A stretch of DNA of 46,093 bases from Akkermansiaceae bacterium (GTDB lineage: Bacteria; Verrucomicrobiota; Verrucomicrobiia; Verrucomicrobiales; Akkermansiaceae), in NCBI GenBank assembly GCA_026461385.1, contig JAPJNB010000197.1, positions 1-46,093 on the forward strand. Direction: 5' to 3'. The number at the start of each line of letters is the position of its first letter. Position 1 is the first letter of the stretch. Positions 38,601 to 46,093 of this stretch are shown here, piece after piece. Under the pieces are notes generated by a model. The model ran no database searches. It worked only from the letters and a program-made list of their open reading frames with translations, and was not told the DNA's origin. The position numbers and the translations under genes are program-made.

Positions 38601-38993
38601 ATTTGGCGCCAGCTTGGTTGGGCGACCCTCGAAGGTGGTCACCACCAGTGGCGTCGCCCCATGGGCCCGCGGCATGGATGACGCGTAGTAGGTTGCATTT
38701 CCGGGGATCACCCACTCCGGCGCCTTGGTGTAAGGGACAATATACCCCTCTGGGCGGCGACAGGCAGCCATGCCAAAACCCGCCAACGCCGGCGAGGCCC
38801 CCATCAATTTCAAAAAAGAGCGCCGGGAGTTCTCAGACTCCTCTCCATTCGCCAACTCCGCAGCACCCTGCGGGAACTCACGATCCAGCCACTGACGGAA
38901 TTCTGCCGTGTCCTCAAGTTGACCCGCACTGCGCCAAGCGACGGTGGTTTCGCCGGCGGGAACTTCGGGGTGGTGCCAAATACGCTTGCTCAT
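35661..38993 (-). CDS. actB: Alternative complex III Fe-S/molybdopterin-like subunit ActB
   Basis: [24 protein letters not shown] internal Tat-like motif; C-terminal [83 protein letters not shown] cluster motifs. Confidence 0.95.
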   Translation of the reverse strand: [1110 protein letters not shown]

Positions 38994-39039
38994 GTTAAAC
39001 TGCGGAAAATTTGAGAATTGGGAAAATCGGGATGGAAGA

Positions 39040-39738
39040 TCAATGGTGACAGGTGGCGCAAGTGACCTTGGGCTTCACCATGAACTGCTCTTTCAGCTTC
39101 AGGCCGAGATCCTGGGTGGTCTTAACTGATGCATCCTTGGTGTATTTCGACACATCGCTGTCGCTGTAGGCAAAGTTGTAAACCTCCTCTAGCGGGCGAA
39201 GATTTTTCTCCGGTGCACGGTGACACTCAAGACACCAGCCCATCGAGTGCGGCTCTGCTTGGTAAACCACTTCCATCTTGTTCACGTTGCCGTGGCAGCT
39301 CTGGCAGGAAATCCCCCGGTTCACGTGCGCCGAGTGGTTGAAGTAAACGTAGTCAGGAGCCTTGTGGACCCGGACCCATTCGATCGGCTTTCCATCGTAA
39401 CCCGGATAATTCACATCCATCGACCGGTGAAGAGGTGCCAGCTTCGGGCTGTCACGCTGAACGTGCTGGTGGCAATTCCAGCAAGTGCTGCCCGTCGGCA
39501 CATTCGAGTGCCCCGCCACATCCACAAACGAGTGGCAATACCGACAATCCAAACCGAGCTGATCGACATGAATCTTGTGAGAAAATGGAATCGGCTGCGA
39601 CGGTTGATAGCCCACCACCAGCGTCTTGGGAGTCGCGTAATACGCAAAGGCGAGCGCCACACCCGCACCTGCGGTCCCAGCGCAGAATGCGATCTTGAAT
39701 GGTAGGAAGTTGGACCAGCGTGGAAAGATATTTGCCAT
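39040..39738 (-). CDS. actA: Alternative complex III pentaheme cytochrome c subunit ActA
   Basis: Five CxxCH motifs: CRYCH, CWNCH, CQSCH, CLECH, CATCH; N-terminal membrane anchor. Confidence 0.95.
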   Translation of the reverse strand: MANIFPRWSNFLPFKIAFCAGTAGAGVALAFAYYATPKTLVVGYQPSQPIPFSHKIHVDQLGLDCRYCHSFVDVAGHSNVPTGSTCWNCHQHVQRDSPKLAPLHRSMDVNYPGYDGKPIEWVRVHKAPDYVYFNHSAHVNRGISCQSCHGNVNKMEVVYQAEPHSMGWCLECHRAPEKNLRPLEEVYNFAYSDSDVSKYTKDASVKTTQDLGLKLKEQFMVKPKVTCATCHH

Positions 39739-39772
39739 GAGAAGGGCGTTGCAGTGCTCGGAGATTGGACTT

Positions 39773-39788
39773 TGTGAAATTTTTCACA
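39773..39788. promoter_or_regulatory. Candidate CRP/FNR-superfamily operator TGTGA-N6-TCACA upstream of actA
   Basis: tgtgaaatttttcaca, inside the 8-bp inverted repeat ttgtgaaa-tt-tttcacaa (39772..39789), 35 bp upstream of the actA ATG. Confidence 0.65.
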
Positions 39789-39926
39789 AGCTCATTCGGA
39801 AAAAAATCAGAATCAGAAAATGTCGGCCGGAGGATGCAAGGGACCGGCCATGATGCAACCCGAAAAACACAAAATTTGGAGATTTATCAAGTTTGCTTGA
39901 AATTTCGGACCTCTTAAAGACCCGCC

Positions 39927-40235
39927 TCAGGAATTCGACCAGTTCATGCCATTTTCCTGCCTCCACTGACGGTAGGCGGCGAACTGCTCCTTCTTGCCCA
40001 GTTTCCTCCGACTGGGATCTTCACTGAGAAAGGCCTCAAAGGCTCCACCCGAGGAGGTTTCCGCCACCGAAGGCGCTGCCTGTGGCGTTCCACCACGAAC
40101 CCTTTCCTCGGACAAAAACTGCATGATCAATGCCAACCCGCGGGTGATCTGATAAAGAAAAACCGTCGCGAGGCCCAACAAACCCGCACAAGTCGCCAGT
40201 AGGATGGCGAGCGTCGAAACTTCGAAATTGCCCAT
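39927..40235 (-). CDS. Small membrane protein of unknown function
   Basis: MGNFEVSTLAILLATCAGLLGLATVFLYQITRGLALIMQFLSEERVRGG...; one clear TM segment. Confidence 0.6.
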   Translation of the reverse strand: MGNFEVSTLAILLATCAGLLGLATVFLYQITRGLALIMQFLSEERVRGGTPQAAPSVAETSSGGAFEAFLSEDPSRRKLGKKEQFAAYRQWRQENGMNWSNS

Positions 40236-40305
40236 GCCCCACCCTTGTCGACCGCTTTCGATTTGAGAAGCCCGAATTCTCAGAACTTGCACGCCGCCGA
40301 AACCC

Positions 40306-43300
40306 TCACCGCCCGAGCATTTCCTCGATGCGCTTTTCAGAGACCTTGCCCAAAACCGTAATGTCAGGCGCAAAAATCGAGATCCGGTATTCATCCAGCG
40401 CCCACCCCAGCGGCCAAAGCTTGGCATCGTCCGGACGCTCCATCCAACGCACAAACCATCCATCCCACAGCCGCCGCAGACGCTCCATTTTCTCGATGTC
40501 TTTGATCAACGGCAACGAGGAGAGGCGACCCATCCTCGACCGGATGGCCTGCAGCCGTCGCGGATATTCGCGAATCCCCGCAAAACCCGCACGCCAGACA
40601 AAGTCCTTGCGGAAAAGCCAGGCAAGCTGCTGCTCAAGATCCTCGGCGATCCCGCCCAAGTTGCGATCGTCTCGGTTCGCGGCGATCCATTGCCGGATGT
40701 CGGGCAAGATCACCAAAATCTCGTCTAACGCCTTGCCGATGGCCGCCGCCGCCTCAAACCAACGCCCCCTCGCCTTTTCACTCACCCCACGGAACTCATC
40801 AGGCGACCGCGGAAACACCCCACCCGCCGCACCCTCGGCAGCTAACAGAATCAACCGATCCAGCGATGTGCCCCCTACGCCCAACCGAGGCAACTCGACC
40901 TTTGCCATCAACCCTAACGGAAATTTTTTTCGCAAGTACGCGACCTGATCGCCATGCGCCAACCACAACAACCGAGCCCCCCCCGCACGATGGGCCTCCA
41001 TCGCCTCCGCAGCACAGGTGAACGCACGCACCGCAACCGCCGCCCCCTCATCGACCAACGCAGGAAATGCCGAGCCGCCCGGCGTTTCGACCCGCTCGGG
41101 TAAGCTCTCGCCATCCCAGGAACTCATTCCCTTGCGCTCAATCTCCGCATTGGCCGCCGCCTCGAACCGAACCCGCATCCGCCCCGCAAGTTGCAACTTC
41201 AACACCGCCACATCGTCGCCCATGGCCAGTTCTTCCCCCTCGTCATCACAAACCCAAATCTTGGTCACCAGCTCTAACGGGACCTTGGCGAGATCGTAGG
41301 CCGTCACCGGCACATAAGCCCCCGTGCGCTCGCGAGCATACTCGGACAACGCCTGCAAAATCGGCCGATCCTTCGGCGAAAACATCCAAAGATCTGCAAA
41401 TCCGTCGGCCATCGGAGCGATCGGCTGACACACACGCCGGTAGTCTTTTGGCAACGACCTCAACAATATCTCCGCTCGTTCGCGAAGACTCCCATCGACC
41501 CCCCACCCTGCCAACCAATCCGGAAATTTAGGCAATTGATCGACGTGCACGCCAATCGTCACGCCATCATCGCGCTCACCTTGCTTGGCATGATAATAAA
41601 CCGAATACTCCTCACCGAGATGGTGGATGGTATCAGGAAAACCCGCCAGACCGAGATCTGCTAGATCTTCATCTAACACATCAACCAATTCTAACATTAG
41701 GCAATCTTCATTCGTCTCTAACCACCGATAAAACGCCGCTGCGGCATGAATGGCGTCAGGAATGCGCTCTTCAAAAAACCGCAGCACGGCCTCATCGCTC
41801 CAAAGCCCGTTAGGTCGCCGCAATTTCTGCTCGATGCTCTGAATTTCACCGCGCATTTCGGTGAGGTGATCGAGAAAACGACAGCGATTTCGCATGCCGT
41901 TGCCAACAATCCCCTCCCGCAAGAAGATATGCCGCGCCGCTTTTGGATCGACCCGCCCATAATGCACACGCCGCCCAACGACAACAGGAAGCCCACCACA
42001 AATCACCGTCTCCTTGCCGTAAACCGCCCCTTGGTTGTCATCCCAGTACCCCTCCCCATATTTGCTTTTGCACAAGTGCGGCGCGACCTTCTCAACCCAC
42101 AGGGGATCAATCCGCGCGACACGCCTTGCCCAAAGCCGCGAAGTCTCGACCAACTCCATGCCCATCACCCACTCGAAGCGCTTCGGCAGTGAAAACAACC
42201 CAGACCCGGGAAACACCGCGAAAAAACCGCCGTTGGCGCTGCGGTACGATTTCGACTCGCGGTCCCACACGCCAAACTGCCGGGGCACTCCGGACAAAAG
42301 CGATCGATGAATGCTCGCATAGGCTGCAGCACCTGATAGATCATTGCCAATCTCGCCCACTCGCAACTTCCACTCAGATTCTAACCGATCAGCGAGTTCA
42401 TCTCTCACATTTGCCCACTCCATCACGCGCCGCGCATTGAGAAACGAACTCCCACAATATTTCCGCAGAGCATTCCGCTTCCAACGACCCCGCTCGTCGC
42501 GAAACTGCGCAAGATCTTTCCACAACCGCAGCAACGCAATGAAGTCGCTCTCGCCATCTTTCCACTTGGCGTGCACCGCATCCGCCTCCCGCGCTTTCTC
42601 GGCCGGACGCTCGCGCGGATCGTTCGATTCCAAGGCCGCGATGATCGGCAAGACCTCGGCGAGGCATTGTTCCTTGCGGGCTTCAATCAACATCCGTCCC
42701 AGCCGCGGATCAACGGGCAAGCGCGACATCTGTCGCCCATAGTCGGTTAGATTTTTCTGCTGATCTAAAGCACCAACTTCCCGCAGGGTGCGATACCCTT
42801 CCGAAACCGCCTTAGGCGATGGCGGATCGAGAAATGGAAACTCATCGATCTCTGGCAGGCTGAGCGCCTTCATCCGCAGAATCACCCCCGCCAATGAGCT
42901 GCGGCGGATCTCGGGGTCGGTGAACTCCGGCCGATCGGTTAGCTCGGACTCGTCATAAAGCCTCACGCAAACTCCGTCCCGCACGCGGCCGCATCGGCCT
43001 TTCCGCTGGCGTGCACTCGCTTGACTCACCGGCTCGACCTGCAAGCGCTGGACGCCCTTCCCTGGGCTCCAACGGCTAACCCGCGCACTGCCCGAATCGA
43101 TCACGCAAGCGATCCTCGGAATCGTCAACGACGTCTCCGCGACATTGGTCGCAAGGATCAGGCGGCGGCGATTGCCCGGCTGAAACACCCGCTGCTGGTC
43201 ACCCAAGCTCAACCGCGCAAACAACGGAAGGACCTCCGTGCTGCGATACTGGCGGCCCTCAAGCACATCGGCACACTCGCGGATTTCGCGCTCACCCGGC

Positions 43301-44004
43301 AGAAAAATCAGCACGTCCCCATGCGGCTCCACCTCACCAAGGTAGTCGACCGCGCGCGCCACGTGCTGGCCCAATTCTTCATCGTCGAAGGGCGGGAGAA
43401 AAAATTCCACCACTGGGAACATCCGCCCCGGAGCCTCGATCACGGGAGCGGGAACCCCGTCGCACGAGAAAAATTCCGCAAAGGATCCCGCATCGAGCGT
43501 GGCCGATGAAATCACCAATTTGAGATCCTTCCGCCGATCTAACAACCGCTTCACATAACCCAGCAAGAAGTCGATGTTGAGCGAGCGCTCATGCGCCTCG
43601 TCGAGAATCAATGCCTCATATTGCATCAAATCATGGTCACCCTGAGTCTCTGCTAACAGAATGCCATCGGTCATGAACTTGATCCGAGTCTCTCGCGACG
43701 TCAGATCTTCGAAGCGCACCTGATAGCCCACATAGTCGCCTAGTGGGACCTGCAGTTCTTCCGCAACCCGCTTGGAGACGCTGGCCGCAGCAAGCCGCCG
43801 GGGTTGGGTACAGCCAATCCTCCCACCGTCCACGCCGAGTGCCTCGGCAACCATCTTTGGCAACTGCGTGGTCTTGCCGGACCCCGTCTCGCTCACAATC
43901 ACCACCCCGGGATGCGCACGAATGGCCGCAAGGATCTCCTCCCGATGTTCGACCACCGGCAGTTCCTTGGGATAATTCCACCTCATTTCTCGCCCCACCG
44001 ACAT
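40306..44004 (-). CDS. hrpA: ATP-dependent RNA helicase HrpA
   Basis: VIVSETGSGKTTQLPKMVAEAL, TQPRRLAAASVSKRVAEEL, LILDEAHERSLNIDFLLGY, LVISSATLDAGSFAEFF, QRKGRCGRVRDGVCVRLY; about 1,230 aa. Confidence 0.95.
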   Translation of the reverse strand: MSVGREMRWNYPKELPVVEHREEILAAIRAHPGVVIVSETGSGKTTQLPKMVAEALGVDGGRIGCTQPRRLAAASVSKRVAEELQVPLGDYVGYQVRFEDLTSRETRIKFMTDGILLAETQGDHDLMQYEALILDEAHERSLNIDFLLGYVKRLLDRRKDLKLVISSATLDAGSFAEFFSCDGVPAPVIEAPGRMFPVVEFFLPPFDDEELGQHVARAVDYLGEVEPHGDVLIFLPGEREIRECADVLEGRQYRSTEVLPLFARLSLGDQQRVFQPGNRRRLILATNVAETSLTIPRIACVIDSGSARVSRWSPGKGVQRLQVEPVSQASARQRKGRCGRVRDGVCVRLYDESELTDRPEFTDPEIRRSSLAGVILRMKALSLPEIDEFPFLDPPSPKAVSEGYRTLREVGALDQQKNLTDYGRQMSRLPVDPRLGRMLIEARKEQCLAEVLPIIAALESNDPRERPAEKAREADAVHAKWKDGESDFIALLRLWKDLAQFRDERGRWKRNALRKYCGSSFLNARRVMEWANVRDELADRLESEWKLRVGEIGNDLSGAAAYASIHRSLLSGVPRQFGVWDRESKSYRSANGGFFAVFPGSGLFSLPKRFEWVMGMELVETSRLWARRVARIDPLWVEKVAPHLCKSKYGEGYWDDNQGAVYGKETVICGGLPVVVGRRVHYGRVDPKAARHIFLREGIVGNGMRNRCRFLDHLTEMRGEIQSIEQKLRRPNGLWSDEAVLRFFEERIPDAIHAAAAFYRWLETNEDCLMLELVDVLDEDLADLGLAGFPDTIHHLGEEYSVYYHAKQGERDDGVTIGVHVDQLPKFPDWLAGWGVDGSLRERAEILLRSLPKDYRRVCQPIAPMADGFADLWMFSPKDRPILQALSEYARERTGAYVPVTAYDLAKVPLELVTKIWVCDDEGEELAMGDDVAVLKLQLAGRMRVRFEAAANAEIERKGMSSWDGESLPERVETPGGSAFPALVDEGAAVAVRAFTCAAEAMEAHRAGGARLLWLAHGDQVAYLRKKFPLGLMAKVELPRLGVGGTSLDRLILLAAEGAAGGVFPRSPDEFRGVSEKARGRWFEAAAAIGKALDEILVILPDIRQWIAANRDDRNLGGIAEDLEQQLAWLFRKDFVWRAGFAGIREYPRRLQAIRSRMGRLSSLPLIKDIEKMERLRRLWDGWFVRWMERPDDAKLWPLGWALDEYRISIFAPDITVLGKVSEKRIEEMLGR

Positions 44005-44197
44005 GCGTTGTTCACTCGAATCTCCAAAAACCGGAGACGTTCCATTTCCAAGCAAGATTTGGTTCGGTTTGCCGCCGCAATCCATCACTTTTTTCGATCA
44101 CGTGCCGGCAATTCATGAAATTGGGGGGAATTCCCTCCACAGACACGCCAACCCGTGCTTGAAACTTCTTCGCCCACCACCGACAACTTCCCTCACC

Positions 44198-45334
44198 ATG
44201 CCATTCGATTTCGACTCGCCCATCATCCGCCGAGGCACCGGCTGCATCAAATACGACCGCCGACCCGAGTTGGATCCATTCTGGGTCGCTGACATGGACT
44301 TCGCCTCCGCACCGGCCATTCTTGATGCGCTGCATCGCCGGGTGGATCATGGGATTTTCGGATATGCCCAAGCGCATCAGGGACTCAACGAGGCACTGAC
44401 CACCTACCTTCAGGAACGCCGCCACGCGTCGATTCCGTTAGATCAAATCATCCACCTCGGCGGCCTCGTCCCAGCGCTATCCCTCGCCGCAAGAGCATTT
44501 TGCAAACCCGGTGACGCGGTGATGACCTGCACGCCGGTCTACCCGCCATTCATCGGCGTGCACCATGATGCGAATGTCTCGCTCATTGCGATCGATCACG
44601 TTCAAATCGATGGAACCTGGACTTTCGATTGGGACGCCATGGAGCAGGCAGTCACCCCACAGACCAAGGTCTTTCTTTTGTGCAATCCCCAAAATCCGTT
44701 AGGCAGAGTGTTTTCTGCCAAAGAAATCACTCAGCTCGCCGCATTTTGTCTGGCTCATGACCTAGTGCTCGTCTCGGACGAAATCCATTGTGACCTAATC
44801 TTTGATGAAACGGCGACGCCTCATTTCTCAGCACTTAACCTCCCGCCCGAGCTCGCAAAGCAGAGCATCACACTGCTGTCACCCAGCAAGACCTGGAACA
44901 TTGCAGGAATCGGCTACGCATTCGCCGTGATTCCAGACGACACGATCCGTCGCAAATTTGCCGCCGCTCGTGGCCACACGCTCACTGAAATCAGCGCCCT
45001 TTCCTATTACGCGGCCGAGTCCGCCTACCGCGATGGTGAACCTTGGCGGCAAGAACTCATCGCCTATCTGAAGTCTAACCGCGACACACTCGTCGATTTC
45101 ATCACCACGCGTTGCCCGGGGTTGTCCGTACAAGCAGGCGAAGCCACCTATCTCGCGTGGGTCGATGCCCGCCAGCTCGGCGTCGAAAACCCAGCCCAGT
45201 ACTTCGAGCAGAAAGCAGGACTCTTTTTATCCGATGGCGCCTTCTTTGGTTGGCCCGGATGGATCCGCTTCAACTTCGGCTGCCCGCGCGAGCGAATGCT
45301 CGAAGGCCTCGAAAAAATCGCCGCAGCCCTTTGA
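44198..45334 (+). CDS. patB: MalY/PatB family aminotransferase (cystathionine beta-lyase type)
   Basis: MPFDFDSPIIRRGTGCIKYDRRPELDPFWVADMDFASAPAILDAL, LCNPQNPLGRVFSAKEI, VLVSDEIHCDLIFD, LLSPSKTWNIAGIGYAF. Confidence 0.94.
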   Translation: MPFDFDSPIIRRGTGCIKYDRRPELDPFWVADMDFASAPAILDALHRRVDHGIFGYAQAHQGLNEALTTYLQERRHASIPLDQIIHLGGLVPALSLAARAFCKPGDAVMTCTPVYPPFIGVHHDANVSLIAIDHVQIDGTWTFDWDAMEQAVTPQTKVFLLCNPQNPLGRVFSAKEITQLAAFCLAHDLVLVSDEIHCDLIFDETATPHFSALNLPPELAKQSITLLSPSKTWNIAGIGYAFAVIPDDTIRRKFAAARGHTLTEISALSYYAAESAYRDGEPWRQELIAYLKSNRDTLVDFITTRCPGLSVQAGEATYLAWVDARQLGVENPAQYFEQKAGLFLSDGAFFGWPGWIRFNFGCPRERMLEGLEKIAAAL

Positions 45335-45519
45335 AACCAAAAAGGAAAATGGCGCATTGCGCCAAGTAGAACGACACCGGCGGGCCAGCAAAAAAGGAGC
45401 TGAAGAAGGTCGTTACGCCAGAAAGAATGACACCCAGATGCAAGCGATATCTGGAATCATGAGTCAAAAGAGCAAAACGGAATATTTAGAGAGTTGCCAA
45501 GCGCGGTATCCAAATAGAA

Positions 45520-45690
45520 GCCGCTATCGGTGAGCTGATGAACATCGCAGAGTGCCGCGATCGCACCAAGCTTCGAAACCAGATTCTCAAGCCCCTACTT
45601 GAGGCGGGTCTCGTGGAAATGACCCTTCCGAACTAACTCAACAACAGACTCCAGAAATACCGGATCACTCGTTCCGCGATCACCTTTTGA
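45520..45690 (+). pseudogene. Relic of the C-terminal region of an ATP-binding (AlbA/AAA_4, RecG-like C-terminal) protein
   Basis: Frame +: ...ELMNIAECRDRTKLRNQILKPLLEAGLVEMTLPN*LNNRLQKYRIT; resembles ...[37 protein letters not shown] but has an in-frame TAA (45634..45636) and no upstream ORF. Confidence 0.6.
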
Positions 45691-45770
45691 TTCGCGCTCC
45701 GCCGCATCCGCTTCGCGCGGAGTTTGAGAGTCTCGTGCAGATCCTCTGGAACATTTCGTATCGGTACCAT
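45633..45770 (-). CDS. FitA/VapB-like ribbon-helix-helix antitoxin fragment, no partner toxin
   Basis: MVPIRNVPEDLHETLKLRAKRMRRSANQKVIAERVIRYFWSLLLS; the IRNVPExLHxxLKxRAxxxxRS pattern is typical of FitA-like antitoxins. Confidence 0.55.
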   Translation of the reverse strand: MVPIRNVPEDLHETLKLRAKRMRRSANQKVIAERVIRYFWSLLLS

Positions 45771-46093
45771 CTCTATGCCTGCACTCACCCAGCACATCGC
45801 CATCGAATCGACGTTCATTTGACCGGTCCATGTCCCGAGGCATCAAACACCACACTTCTGGCAACTTCGCCTGCGAGGTTGAAATGCAATCACCCCTCCA
45901 GGACCGCACCAAGCCATGGATGCGTCGAGGGCGGGTCAGCACCCCAGCTCCAACCCCGGAGCAACTCATGAATGTTAGAATTTTCCTTGAGGCAGCTGCT
46001 CAAAAGTGAACGATCACGTGACACAGGGTTTGAAATTCTCTAAGAGTGAAACTTTTTTCAGATTTTTTGAGCGTATCCCCCTATTTGTCCCAC

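Noticed and set aside
45350-45364. Perfect palindrome TGGCGCA-T-TGCGCCA after patB
   Set aside because: Loop too small for a terminator as drawn and no T-run follows; likely chance, at most a weak hairpin.
1-46093. Apparent excess of CTAAC/GTTAG words
   Set aside because: A rough zero-order expectation for this base composition is of the same order or higher than what I counted by eye, and TTA codons followed by other bases also occur (e.g. gpmI TTA TTT, ccoN-like TTA ATG).
1-46093. CRISPR arrays, rRNA genes, intact transposases, prophage or integrase genes
   Set aside because: None seen; no regularly spaced repeats or recognisable transposase/integrase motifs.

Overview
This 46 kb bacterial window probably comes from Verrucomicrobiota; I infer that from the PSD1/DUF1501 pair, the ACIII layout and the oxidoreductase paralogs. 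Left part: housekeeping and metabolic genes (gpmI, class I fumarase, tatA, a secreted endonuclease/exonuclease/phosphatase-family protein, a ZnuA-like protein, two Gfo/Idh/MocA oxidoreductases, accA, and a DUF1549/DUF1553 + DUF1501 pair). Middle part: a KaiC-like ATPase coupled to a small uncharacterised ORF and convergent with a BLUF photoreceptor, tRNA-Thr(TGT), and a queF-queC-queD-folE2-aat-rsmB-like run. Centre-right: a co-directional respiratory supercluster of about 17 kb on the minus strand, made of alternative complex III (actA-F), cytochrome c, CcoN-like, CcoO-like, cytochrome c, and an aa3-type oxidase. Right part: hrpA, a MalY/PatB aminotransferase, and gene relics at the edge. The most notable observations are: (1) the CcoN-like subunit has lost all CuB ligands, the active-site Tyr and the heme-ligand HxH, so it looks like a non-catalytic heme-copper oxidase fold inside an ACIII operon; (2) the neighbouring CoxA has Ile at the K-channel Lys position; (3) CoxC carries an insertion of about 340 residues; (4) a perfect TGTGA-N6-TCACA operator lies just upstream of actA; (5) the rsmB-like gene is split by a -1 frame change exactly at G_GGA_AAC; (6) a KaiC/BLUF locus with altered phosphosite residues. 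Family calls come from reading the translations and remembered family motifs; no database search was run.
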